Of a stretch of 64,000 nt of DNA, positions 8,952 to 17,334 are shown in pieces. A program made the position numbers and the translations under genes. Under the pieces are notes generated by a model. It saw only the letters and a list, made by a program, of their open reading frames with translations, was not told where the DNA came from and made no database searches. This DNA comes from an uncultured Victivallales bacterium (GTDB lineage: Bacteria; Verrucomicrobiota; Lentisphaeria; Victivallales; UBA1829), in the NCBI GenBank assembly GCA_934661375.1, contig CAKUJH010000001.1:1-64000 (forward strand). The letters are read 5' to 3'. Within the stretch, counting starts at the first letter, position 1, and each line of letters begins with the position of its first letter.

Positions 8952-10316
8952 TACCCGGCGGGTTCCGGCGGTAACCGGATACCATGCGCTGTTCCGCAGC
9001 AGCACCGCCCAGAGAACTTCCCCGGAAACATCACGAACCAGCGGACAGCCTTCCCGTTCTGCGGTTCCGATCCCCGCATCGGCAAACAGTTTCTTCAATT
9101 TGACTGATTCGGTTCTGCCGAACGGAATCATACGGTCGCCATTCCGCCAGGCAGACAGTTTCAGCGGCAGATGTTTTTCCAGTTCATCGGCATCAAAAAA
9201 AGCCGAGGACTTATCGCGCGGATACAGAATTTTTCCCGGCGGCAGCAGTTCCGCACGCAGCCAGAGCGATTCATTCCAGCGGCACAGCTCATCCTGAAAA
9301 GGATTCCAGGTAATTTCAGCACAGCCGTTTTCCTGCGTGGAAATCAGCAGGAATTCCCCATGCCGCAGACACAGATTCCATTCCGGAAATCCGCGCAGGG
9401 GAATCCGGGCGGACGGACGGGGATTCTCCACCAGGGTTTCAAAACGTTCCAAAAGACGGGAATCCGGCACAAAAGACGGCAGGTTCAACTCCCGCTGCAG
9501 AAACAGACGCAGCAGACGCACGCGCAGGGCGGACGGCAGGTTCCGCAATTCAGCGGCGGAAAAAACAGACATCCCGGCAAAATGCTGCGCGGCAAGCTGT
9601 TCCAGACAGACCGCATCCGCTTCCAGCGCCCGAAGCGACTGCTGTATGCCGCGCAGAGCAAACGGAAATTTGCGCACCGCCAGCGGCAGCAGTTCCAGAC
9701 GCAGAAAATTCCGGCGGTAACGGACGGAATCATTGGTGGAATCATGACACCAGAACGACATGCCGCGCGAAGCCAGATATGCCTCAATCTGTCCGCGCCC
9801 CGCATTCAGCAGCGGACGGATGAACACCAGTTCCCCCAGCCGCTGAACCGAACGCATGGAGGAAAGCCCGGAAGCATTCGAACCGCGGAACAGACGGAGC
9901 AATATATTTTCCGCCCGGTCTTCGGCATGATGCCCCACGGCAATCAGCGTACTGCCCGGATTGCGGACGATTTTATGCCAGTAATCCAGACGGAGACGGC
10001 GCGCCGCCTCCTCGTCCCCTTCGCCCTTGCGCCGGCAGGCTGGGGCATTGATGTGGAACAGCTGAAACGGGATGTTTTCCCGCCGGCAGACATCCCGGCA
10101 GAATGCGGCGTCCGCCAGTGAATCCCCGCCGCGGAAACCGTGTTCAAAGTGAACCGCTTCCAGAGTAAAAGGTATTTTCCGGCTCCACTCCTGCAGAAAC
10201 AGAAGCAGAGCCAGTGAATCCGCGCCGCCGCTGAAAGAACAGCAGACCGTTTTTCCGGACAGCATGGATTCCATTCCGGACGGCAGAATCAAAGCGTCAT
10301 GCTTTGGCGATTGCAT
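8907..10316 (-). CDS. tilS: tRNA(Ile)-lysidine synthase
   Basis: 469-aa N-type ATP pyrophosphatase that converts cytidine 34 of the CAU-anticodon tRNA-Ile to lysidine. The PP-loop SGGADS is at residues 29-34, followed by EHGFRGGDS, AVGHHAEDRAENILLRLFRG and the C-terminal substrate-binding domains, giving the long form like E. coli TilS. The ATG at 10314-10316 lies inside the end of trxA (20-nt overlap), consistent with coupling. ATGs at 10274 and 10265 are alternatives that would still keep the PP-loop. The 3' end overlaps asnB tail to tail. Confidence 0.9.
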   Translation of the reverse strand: MQSPKHDALILPSGMESMLSGKTVCCSFSGGADSLALLLFLQEWSRKIPFTLEAVHFEHGFRGGDSLADAAFCRDVCRRENIPFQLFHINAPACRRKGEGDEEAARRLRLDYWHKIVRNPGSTLIAVGHHAEDRAENILLRLFRGSNASGLSSMRSVQRLGELVFIRPLLNAGRGQIEAYLASRGMSFWCHDSTNDSVRYRRNFLRLELLPLAVRKFPFALRGIQQSLRALEADAVCLEQLAAQHFAGMSVFSAAELRNLPSALRVRLLRLFLQRELNLPSFVPDSRLLERFETLVENPRPSARIPLRGFPEWNLCLRHGEFLLISTQENGCAEITWNPFQDELCRWNESLWLRAELLPPGKILYPRDKSSAFFDADELEKHLPLKLSAWRNGDRMIPFGRTESVKLKKLFADAGIGTAEREGCPLVRDVSGEVLWAVLLRNSAWYPVTAGTRRVLRLYAVQKHLQHQC

Positions 10317-10611
10317 CCAGAATCTTCGCTTTCGTCTGCATACCGGTCAGTCGCCCGACAATCTTGCCGTCACGCAGAATCACCATATCCGGCACATTGC
10401 GGACCCCGAACTGGACGCACTGCTCCGGCAATTCGGCAACATTGGCTTTGGCAATCAGCACCTTGTCGCCGACTTCCGCCGCAACCTGATCCAGAATCGG
10501 AGCCAGCATTTTGCAGGGTCCGCAGTAATCCGCCCAGAAATCCACCAGGCAAACCCCCTTCGATGTAACTTCATCGAACCGTTCCGCACTCAGATGCACT
10601 ACTTCTTTCAT
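10297..10611 (-). CDS. trxA: thioredoxin
   Basis: 104-aa cytosolic thioredoxin. The active site is ADYCGPCKM with CGPC at residues 30-33. The cis-proline loop is NVPDMVIL. AAGGAGAA precedes the ATG at 10609-10611. Compared with the usual WCGPC, a tyrosine replaces the tryptophan just before the first cysteine. It is the first gene of a trxA-tilS transcript with its own promoter. Confidence 0.93.
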   Translation of the reverse strand: MKEVVHLSAERFDEVTSKGVCLVDFWADYCGPCKMLAPILDQVAAEVGDKVLIAKANVAELPEQCVQFGVRNVPDMVILRDGKIVGRLTGMQTKAKILDAIAKA

Positions 10612-10664
10612 CTTCCGTTCTCCTTGTGTTATGATATTCCCATACCAGGGGGGAGCATAAAGTT

Positions 10665-10692
10665 ATTTTAACTCCGTTTCGTTTTTTTTCAA
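10665..10692 (-). promoter_or_regulatory. trxA promoter
   Basis: On the minus strand TTGAAA (10687-10692), 16 nt and TAAAAT (10665-10670) precede trxA by about 55 nt. It sits just after the recJ terminator. Confidence 0.55.
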
Positions 10693-10719
10693 GTCGGTTC
10701 TCATTCAAAAAACGCTTTT

Positions 10720-10768
10720 AAAAAAGGAAAAAGCCTTCCTGTTCTTTCCGCAGAAAAAACAGAAAGGC
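10720..10768 (-). terminator. rho-independent terminator of recJ
   Basis: An 11-bp stem with one mismatch (GCCTTcCTGTT at 10733-10743 against AACAGaAAGGC at 10758-10768) is followed on the minus strand by a T-rich tract. It lies 20 bp after the recJ stop codon. Confidence 0.8.
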
Positions 10769-10788
10769 GTATGTTTCACAGCTGTTTT

Positions 10789-12501
10789 TCAGCTCAGCGA
10801 CGGCCGGGCGTCCAGAATCTGGAGCTGACGGCGTTTTTCCCCGTAATATTCATTGATGTGCGGAAGCGCAATCACATCCCACACAATTTTCGGATCAATA
10901 ATCATATTGAACGCAATGAAATCGGTGGTCTCGCCGTTCTGGTCGCGCATGATTCCCTTGGTATGCCCCGGCTTGATCGGGAAGGTACGCACCACTTCCA
11001 TCCGGTTCAGACGGTATGCCGGCTGCGGATTGCCATGCCCGAACGGTCCAAGCAGCGGATAGAGTTCAAAGAAACCCCGTCCCAGTTCGGAAAGCTCAAC
11101 CGTGCCGTCGTACGACACACTGTCGTTGATGTCGCTCGGCGAAATTTCTTCGCGGACATGTTCCTCAAATTCCTTCTGGAATTCCGCAATTTTGTCTTTG
11201 GGCAGTCCCAGACCGACAGCCATGGGATGACCGCCGTACCGGGTCAGCAGATGCGAACTCTTGGAAAGAATCTTGATCAGGTTCAGTCCGGGAATACTGC
11301 GTCCGGAGCCATGAGCTTCCTCACCTTGAATGGTCAGCACAATGGCGGGCCGGTTGTAATCGCGGGCGAAACGCGACGCCACAATACCAATCACGCCCTG
11401 ATGCCAGCCTTCGCCGGCGGCGGTGATGGTCATGGACGTGGAAAACGTCGGCTGCGATTCGACCTGCCGTTTGGCTTCCGTGAAAATCTCCTGCTCCTTC
11501 GCCTGACGCCGCTGATTGAACGACTCCAGCATGTCCGCATAATGATATGCGTCCACGATATTGGAGGCATTCAGCAGATCCAATGCGGAATTGGCATTGC
11601 CGAGACGTCCCGCCGCATTGATGCGCGGCGCCAGCTTGAACGTGATGTCGCTGGGGGTGATCGCCGCCCCGACATGCGCCACTTCTATCAAAGCGCGGAT
11701 GCCCGGCCGCAGCTGCTTGCGCAGAGTTTCCATGCCGTATTTCACGAGAATGCGGTTCTCTCCCAGCAGCGGAACAATATCCGCCACCGTGCCGAGCGCC
11801 ACAAAGTCCAGAATATCCTGAAGTTCCGTGGCATAACCGCCCAGATTGTTCTCGCGTCCATACTTGATGAACGCATGAGCCAGCTTGAACGCCATCCCCA
11901 CCCCGGACAGCTGATTCATATCCGCAAGGTCCGGATAGACTTTCGGATTGAGAATCGCCAGTGCGGGCGACGGCGTGTCGCCGGGTTCGTGGTGGTCGGT
12001 GATGATCACGTCAATTCCGCGGGCGGCGGCATCTTCCACTGCGGGATTGCTGTTGATGCCGCAGTCCACCGTAACCAGAACTTTGCACGGCGATGAAGCC
12101 GACTCCAGTGCCTTGACCAGGGACTCCGGCGTGAAGCCGTAGCCGTCGTCAAAACGGTGCGGAAGGAAGGAGCTGATCACAGCCCCGTTTTTTTCCAGCA
12201 CCCAGGACAGCAGCGAAGTCGCTGTGATTCCGTCCGTGTCGTAGTCGCCATGAATCAAGATCCGCTCACGGTTGCGGATCGCCTGCCATAACCTCTTGAC
12301 TGCCACATCCATACCCGGAAAACGATAAGGATCCGACAACGCGGCGAAATCATTATTGAAATACGCGTCAACAGTTGCCGAGTCTATCCCTCGCGAAGCG
12401 AGATACAACGCCACCGCACGGGGGATCCGTTTGTTCCTCATCAGATCCTGTACTATGTTTTCTTTGCCGTCAGAAGCTGAAATCCATAATTTGGTACCCA
12501 T
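10789..12501 (-). CDS. recJ: single-stranded-DNA-specific exonuclease RecJ
   Basis: 570-aa 5'-3' ssDNA exonuclease of the DHH family, working in recombination and mismatch repair. Motif I is IHGDYDTDGITAT (about 83-95), then VTVDCGIN and the DHH signature TDHHEPGD (DHH at 169-171). The DHHA1 and OB domains follow with GEGWHQGVIGIVASR and the GGHPMAVGLGL motif. The ATG at 12499-12501 has AAAGG four bases upstream. Length is in the normal range for RecJ. Confidence 0.95.
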   Translation of the reverse strand: MGTKLWISASDGKENIVQDLMRNKRIPRAVALYLASRGIDSATVDAYFNNDFAALSDPYRFPGMDVAVKRLWQAIRNRERILIHGDYDTDGITATSLLSWVLEKNGAVISSFLPHRFDDGYGFTPESLVKALESASSPCKVLVTVDCGINSNPAVEDAAARGIDVIITDHHEPGDTPSPALAILNPKVYPDLADMNQLSGVGMAFKLAHAFIKYGRENNLGGYATELQDILDFVALGTVADIVPLLGENRILVKYGMETLRKQLRPGIRALIEVAHVGAAITPSDITFKLAPRINAAGRLGNANSALDLLNASNIVDAYHYADMLESFNQRRQAKEQEIFTEAKRQVESQPTFSTSMTITAAGEGWHQGVIGIVASRFARDYNRPAIVLTIQGEEAHGSGRSIPGLNLIKILSKSSHLLTRYGGHPMAVGLGLPKDKIAEFQKEFEEHVREEISPSDINDSVSYDGTVELSELGRGFFELYPLLGPFGHGNPQPAYRLNRMEVVRTFPIKPGHTKGIMRDQNGETTDFIAFNMIIDPKIVWDVIALPHINEYYGEKRRQLQILDARPSLS

Positions 12502-12766
12502 TCTGCCTTTCTTGTTTAAAATATCATGACACTAAATATAATTCTATTTTTTCAAACATCAAATAAAAAAAAGCGGCAAAGTGCAAAAAAACGAAAGTTT
12601 GTCTCCCCTAATCCGGCGAAAGGGAACAAAAACGTAAGTTTTGGCAGCCAGATGAACGGTTTCTGAAAAACGGCAGAGGAATGCGCGTCCCGAATCCGGA
12701 TGAAAACAGCAAACCCGGCATCCCCGAAAGGAAACCGGCTTTGTTGAAAAATACAGACGGAAAAAC
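12502..12766. other. intergenic stretch with no supported gene
   Basis: 265 bp between ricT and recJ. I see only short AT-rich inverted repeats, for example AAAAC/GTTTT around 12620, and no convincing reading frame with a ribosome site. It probably holds the end of the ricT transcript and the recJ promoter, but I cannot place either firmly. Confidence 0.4.
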
Positions 12767-13699
12767 TCAATCTTCCAGTTTGGACAAATCTTCCGGAGGA
12801 TTGTTTCTGCCGTCATCCTTGCGGTTCTGTCCGCGGCGGACCTTGTACTTTTCCGGATAGACGACATTCACGTCTTCATGGGGACAGGAAACGGTCCGTC
12901 CGGTATCGTCCAGCTGAACCACGACTTTCTGGGTCAGCAGATTGCGGTCGATGATATGCCCGCGTCCTTCCTTGCATTCGCAGCAGTCGCCGCGCCGGGG
13001 CATGGTCTTTTCCAGTTCCAGATATCCTTCATGCTCATATTTCAGACAGCATTTGAGGCGGCCGCACATGCCGGAAATCGTAGACGGAGTCAGAGATAAA
13101 TCCTGCTCCTTCGCCATTTTCACATTGATGGAAGCAAACTCCGTCAGGAAAGAACAGCAGCAGAGTTTGCGTCCGCAGATGGAAAGACCACCGATGATGG
13201 CAGTTTCATCCCGAACCCCGATCTGGCGCAGCTCGATCCGGGTGTTCAGAGCGGCGGAAAGCTGTTTGACCAGTTCCCGGAAATCGACACGCCCTTCCGC
13301 GCTGAACTGAATCGCCAGCAGTTTGTTGTCAAAGGAATAGTGTGCGTTGATCAGTTTCATCGACAGATTCAGTTTCTCGATATGCTGTGCGGCAGTCCGC
13401 ATGGCGGATTTGGAACGCATGAGGTTTTCATTGGCTTTGCCCTGGTCAACCATGGTCGCCTTGCGCTGAATGCGCGGAATCTCCGCCTTCTTTTCGGAGG
13501 GCGGCCCGCTGTGATGCACCTCTTTGCGTTCGGCGTCAGGATTGTACGGAGTACGGGAAGAACCGACAATCTGACCGTAATCCAGAAAGAAATCCTTGCG
13601 GATGACGCACCAGTCGCCGGACTTCAGCGCAAGCGAATCATCGCCTCTGGCTTTGTATTTGAAACCGTTGTCAAGCAGTATATCATAAAGAAATTCCAT
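12767..13699 (-). CDS. ricT: PSP1-domain protein, RicT (YaaT) family
   Basis: 310-aa cytosolic protein. The PSP1 core is unmistakable: GGLSICGRKLCCCSFL then VKMAKEQDLSLTPSTISG and MCGRLKCCLKYE, with cysteines at 175, 180-182, 212 and 217-218. In Bacillus subtilis RicT binds RicA and RicF, carries Fe-S clusters and directs RNA processing by RNase Y. No ricA or ricF homologue lies nearby. The C-terminus is charged. GGAGA precedes the ATG at 13697-13699. It is divergent from ftsA with interleaved promoters. Confidence 0.88.
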   Translation of the reverse strand: MEFLYDILLDNGFKYKARGDDSLALKSGDWCVIRKDFFLDYGQIVGSSRTPYNPDAERKEVHHSGPPSEKKAEIPRIQRKATMVDQGKANENLMRSKSAMRTAAQHIEKLNLSMKLINAHYSFDNKLLAIQFSAEGRVDFRELVKQLSAALNTRIELRQIGVRDETAIIGGLSICGRKLCCCSFLTEFASINVKMAKEQDLSLTPSTISGMCGRLKCCLKYEHEGYLELEKTMPRRGDCCECKEGRGHIIDRNLLTQKVVVQLDDTGRTVSCPHEDVNVVYPEKYKVRRGQNRKDDGRNNPPEDLSKLED

Positions 13700-13719
13700 T
13701 GATTATCTCCATTTCGGAC

Positions 13720-13748
13720 TTGAAAGGTTGACTCTTTGAAAGTAAAAT
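13720..13748 (+). promoter_or_regulatory. ftsA promoter
   Basis: TTGAAA (13720-13725), 17 nt, TAAAAT (13743-13748). It reads toward ftsA, leaving an approximately 85-nt leader. Its -10 box coincides with that of the opposing ricT promoter. Confidence 0.6.
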
Positions 13749-13772
13749 ACACCAACTAAAGACGGTTTTCAA
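13744..13772 (-). promoter_or_regulatory. ricT promoter
   Basis: On the minus strand TTGAAA (13767-13772), 17 nt, TATTTT (13744-13749). The -10 overlaps the ftsA -10 at five of six positions, so only one direction can be used at a time. Confidence 0.6.
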
Positions 13773-13841
13773 TAAAAAATATGCAAGAATGAGTTTTTTT
13801 TAACGGAACTTGTGCCGGAAAAGAAAAGGATTGTCGGGAAA

Positions 13842-15110
13842 ATGGCTTCTCATGATAAGAATCTGATTACCTGCGTGGAGTTCGGGACCCATTCGGTCAA
13901 GGCATTGCACGGAACCCGCGACAAAGCGGGCAACCCCGTAGTGCTGGGAATCGGTCAGGTCCCGTCCGACGGAGCGGTCTGCAAAGGGGAAATCGTACAG
14001 ATGCGGCAGGCAGCCGCCGCATTGGAAAAAGCCCTCGCCGGCGCGGATAAATCCGCAGGCGTCGTCAGCGAACGCCGCAATGTGTACTGCATCGTCAACG
14101 GTCCGGGCGTAACATCCAGACAAGGCGAAGGACAGGTCATCATTTATGACGAGGACCGCAAAATCCGGCGTTCCCACATTCAGGAAGCGGTCAACAAGGC
14201 TCAAAGCCTCGCACTGCCCGCGGAACAGGTATACCTGAGTTCCTTTGATTCTTTTTTCCTGCTGGACTCCCGTACCCGGGTGCAGGACCCCGAAGGGCAG
14301 ACCGCCTCGCGGCTGGAAGCCTTTCTGCATATCTTCTCCGCCTCCCGCAATCAGCTGGAAACCACCCGCGACATTTTGCGCGAACTCGGTTTTGAAGACC
14401 GTATTGAGTTTGTGTTCGCGCCGGTCGCCGCCGCTTACGGCGTTCTGCAGGAAGAAGAAAAAAATGACGGAGTTCTGCTCATCGACATGGGAGCGGGAAC
14501 CACCACTTATATTGTCATCCGCCGCGACGGCATTCTTGCCAGCGGCATCCTGCCGATCGGCACGGAAAATATCGCCAATGATCTCTCCATCGGACTGGAT
14601 CTGAGCATTGAGCAATGCCGCAAAATGCTGATTGACCAGACCCTTTCCCGGAAAATCAAAAACGGCGAACCGTTCATTGACGCCGGCGGTCCGGTCAGCG
14701 GAACCAAACGCAAAATTCCCGTGGGCTCCTTTGAACGCATCATGGACTTGCGCCTGCGGGAAATCTATTCCATCCTGCGCGAACGTCTGGACCCGCGCAC
14801 CTATGCGCCGCAGACGGAATGCGGCATCGTTTTCTGCGGCGGCGGAGCCCTGATCCCGTCCGCACGGAAAATTCTGGGGGAAGATATGCGTATGCCGGTA
14901 CGGCCGGGCATTCCGTTCGGACTTTCCGGAGCCATGAGCGACCTGGAAACTCCGGTACGGCATGCGGCTCTGCTGGGTCTGCTCAAATATGTAACCGCCG
15001 CCGAAGCCGACCGCGGCAGCGCAGGCAGCCGCTTCGGTGATGCGCTGGAGGATTTCGGCGAAAACCTCTTCAAAAAGGTCAAGGATCTTACCAGGGTGTT
15101 CAAAATATGA
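13842..15110 (+). CDS. ftsA: cell division protein FtsA
   Basis: 422-aa actin-like protein that tethers FtsZ to the membrane. The ATG at 13842 (MASHDKNLITCVEFGTHS) has AAGGA at 13826-13830. A GTG ten codons earlier is less likely. Phosphate-1 (CVEFGTHSVK), phosphate-2 (LLIDMGAGTTTYIV) and adenosine (FCGGGALIPS) motifs are visible. The C-terminus ends in an amphipathic helix rich in Phe, Lys and Leu (NLFKKVKDLTRVFKI), the membrane-targeting sequence. The stop overlaps the ftsZ start (ATGA). Confidence 0.92.
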   Translation: MASHDKNLITCVEFGTHSVKALHGTRDKAGNPVVLGIGQVPSDGAVCKGEIVQMRQAAAALEKALAGADKSAGVVSERRNVYCIVNGPGVTSRQGEGQVIIYDEDRKIRRSHIQEAVNKAQSLALPAEQVYLSSFDSFFLLDSRTRVQDPEGQTASRLEAFLHIFSASRNQLETTRDILRELGFEDRIEFVFAPVAAAYGVLQEEEKNDGVLLIDMGAGTTTYIVIRRDGILASGILPIGTENIANDLSIGLDLSIEQCRKMLIDQTLSRKIKNGEPFIDAGGPVSGTKRKIPVGSFERIMDLRLREIYSILRERLDPRTYAPQTECGIVFCGGGALIPSARKILGEDMRMPVRPGIPFGLSGAMSDLETPVRHAALLGLLKYVTAAEADRGSAGSRFGDALEDFGENLFKKVKDLTRVFKI

Positions 15111-16354
15111 ATGAAAATCCGGAAATCAATACTGTTGCTTCCGTTCCGGCAGGTCCGGCGGAAACTCTCCCCCCGAAAAAGATAATCGTCGTCGCCCTGG
15201 GCGGCTGCGGCGCAAAAACTCTCAACGCGTTTGCCGCCCTGCCGGGCATCGACGGAATTGACACTCTGCTGCTGGAAACCGACAAGGAATCCGCCGCACA
15301 ATGCAAAGCCGCACAGATTCTCCGCACTGTGGCAAACTGGGCGGCAGACACCGGGCTCGGCTGCGGCGGCGATCCCATGAAAGGGGAACGCGCCTTCGCC
15401 CGCGAACGGGCGAAAATCACCAGCCTGATTTCCGGGCATGATTTCGTCATTGTAACCGGCGGGCTCGGCGGCGGCACTGCCACTGGCGGTGTCCGCACCA
15501 TTGCCAGTGTCATCCGCAATCTTTCCGTTCCCGCCGTGTTCATGCTGACAACGCCGTTCTCCTTCGAATCCTACACCCGGCGCAACCGGGCGGAACAGTG
15601 TCTGCTGGACCTGCGCGATGTTACCGAAGCTCTGGTTCCGCTGCCGAATGACCTTCTGTTCTCCACTCTGCCGCCGGATACCGAAGTCGAACCGGCTTTC
15701 GAAAAAGCGGCGGCAGAACTGGCGGCATCCATTTTCGGCGTGGCGGAACTGTTCCGCAGCCGCAAACTGATCGGTCCCGATTACGCCGAGTTTTCCGCAA
15801 CTCTCAAAAAAGCAGGCAACACCTGCGCTTTCGGCAGCGGACGCGCTTCCTCGGAAGACGGGCTGGACCGCTGTTCTCTGGCACTGGAACGGATGCTGGA
15901 ATCCCCGTTCCTCGGCGGTGTGGACCGTCTGGGTTCCTGCGGTGCGCTGATTGTCTCCATGGTCGGCGGAGATCTGCAGCTGGCGGAGATGAAACGCGCT
16001 CTGGAAAATCTGGCGTCTCTGCTTCCCGCCGGAGTTCAGGTCTCCGCCGGAGCTGCCGTCAACCCTGCTTATAAAGGACGTGTTCAGCTCAGTGCGCTGG
16101 CGGTTCATTATCACCAGCTGCGCGAATCGGAACGCCCGGAACATACGCAGGAATCCCTGTGGAATTCTACTCCGGCGGCGTCATCCGGTCCGGTCGGAAA
16201 GAACACCTTTGAACAGGGATTGCTGGATCTGCAGAGCTATTCCAAAGGAATCTTTTCCAACTGTGCTCCGGTCAAATACAAAGATGAGGATCTGGATATT
16301 CCGACCTTCCAGCGGCGGGGCGTTGTCATCGACAAAGGCAGCACAACCAAATGA
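15107..16354 (+). CDS. ftsZ: divergent FtsZ
   Basis: 415-aa tubulin-like GTPase, assigned from position directly after ftsA and from several landmarks. G1 box: VVALGGCGAKTL (28-39). Tubulin signature: GGLGGGTATGG (118-128), with Ala where most FtsZ have Gly. T7 loop: IGPDYAEF (222-229), in which the usual Asn is Gly223 and the second Asp is Glu228. The C-terminal peptide DLDIPTFQRR (395-404) is nearly canonical, as needed for FtsA binding. It coordinates division at midcell as the Z-ring. Overall similarity looks low outside these motifs. Both ends overlap the neighbours by ATGA. Confidence 0.85.
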   Translation: MNENPEINTVASVPAGPAETLPPKKIIVVALGGCGAKTLNAFAALPGIDGIDTLLLETDKESAAQCKAAQILRTVANWAADTGLGCGGDPMKGERAFARERAKITSLISGHDFVIVTGGLGGGTATGGVRTIASVIRNLSVPAVFMLTTPFSFESYTRRNRAEQCLLDLRDVTEALVPLPNDLLFSTLPPDTEVEPAFEKAAAELAASIFGVAELFRSRKLIGPDYAEFSATLKKAGNTCAFGSGRASSEDGLDRCSLALERMLESPFLGGVDRLGSCGALIVSMVGGDLQLAEMKRALENLASLLPAGVQVSAGAAVNPAYKGRVQLSALAVHYHQLRESERPEHTQESLWNSTPAASSGPVGKNTFEQGLLDLQSYSKGIFSNCAPVKYKDEDLDIPTFQRRGVVIDKGSTTK

Positions 16355-17265
16355 TCCGGAATCTCCTGACATCTGCTCTGCTCCTGGGACTTGCCGCCGG
16401 ATGTTCTCCCGAAGTTCCGTTCGAGGCTCTGCCCAAAACCGACACTGCCCTGATCCGGAAATATGCGGAAGACTCGGTGCGTCTTTTCCCCGGCAGACAT
16501 TCCGGTTCACCGGTCATTGCCCGTTACGCGGAATGGATTCGCTCCGAAGCGGCGGGCTCCGGAAAATTCAAGGTCTCCGTGCTGCCGTTCCGGGAACAGA
16601 CGCCCGCCGGTGAAATCGAATTCCGCAACATCACAGTGGAAATTCCCGGACGCTCCCGTGAATGGATTCTGATCGGGGCGCATTACGATGCCAAACGTTT
16701 CCTGACCCTGTCCGGTTTTCAGGCTGCCAATGACGGCGCTTCCGGAGTCGCCGCCCTGCTTGCCATGATCCGGGCTCTGGAAAAATATCCGGAGAAACCG
16801 CCCTTCTCTCTGCGTTTCGTCTTTTTCGACGGCGAAGAATGTCTTTACCAGTATAATGAACGGGACGGTCTGCACGGCAGCCGTTTCCTCGCGGCGGAAT
16901 GGGCAAAAAACGGCGAACTCAGGAACTGCCGCGCCATGATCCTGCTGGACATGATCGGCGACCGGGATCTGAACCTGACTCTCCCCGCCGACACACCGTC
17001 AGCCCTGCTGAATCTGCTGAAACGCATCACGGAAAAACATCTGCCGACGCTGCGGTACAGCAAACTGGAATACAACATGCTGGATGACCATGTTCCGTTT
17101 CAGAAACAGGGCATCCCTGCCATTGACCTGATCGATTTTGATTACGGTCCGCAGAACAGTTACTGGCATACCGCCGGAGATACCCTGGACAATATTTCCG
17201 CGGAAAGCATCAGGACAGTTGCGGATCTGGCTTTTGCGCTGATCTGGAACGCGCCATCCAAATAA
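16351..17265 (+). CDS. M28-family lipoprotein peptidase or glutaminyl cyclase-like enzyme
   Basis: 304-aa exported zinc enzyme. The N-terminus is a lipoprotein signal (LLLGLAAGC, Cys18). Metal ligands of the M28 fold follow in order: GAHYDAK, AANDGASGV, DGEEC, LLDMIGD and NSYWHTAGDT. The short form of about 300 aa and the ligand spacing fit both bacterial glutaminyl-peptide cyclotransferases and M28 aminopeptidases, and I cannot decide between them. The ATG overlaps the ftsZ stop (ATGA), so it is cotranslated with division genes, an unusual companion. Confidence 0.82.
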   Translation: MIRNLLTSALLLGLAAGCSPEVPFEALPKTDTALIRKYAEDSVRLFPGRHSGSPVIARYAEWIRSEAAGSGKFKVSVLPFREQTPAGEIEFRNITVEIPGRSREWILIGAHYDAKRFLTLSGFQAANDGASGVAALLAMIRALEKYPEKPPFSLRFVFFDGEECLYQYNERDGLHGSRFLAAEWAKNGELRNCRAMILLDMIGDRDLNLTLPADTPSALLNLLKRITEKHLPTLRYSKLEYNMLDDHVPFQKQGIPAIDLIDFDYGPQNSYWHTAGDTLDNISAESIRTVADLAFALIWNAPSK

Positions 17266-17275
17266 AAAAGAAAGA

Positions 17276-17307
17276 CCGGTCTGCGGTAATAATTCCCTGC
17301 AAACCGG
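17276..17307 (-). terminator. terminator of nagA
   Basis: CCGGTcTGCGG (17276-17286) pairs with CC-TGCAaACCGG (ending 17307). On the minus strand it is followed by CTTTCTTTTTTA. It lies about 28 bp after the nagA stop and may also slow the opposing transcript. Confidence 0.65.
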
Positions 17308-17334
17308 CTTCCCTCTCTCTCCGGAAATAACCTG

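Noticed and set aside
12552..12770. A TTG-started frame after ricT
   Set aside because: No ribosome site, poor composition and no family resemblance.
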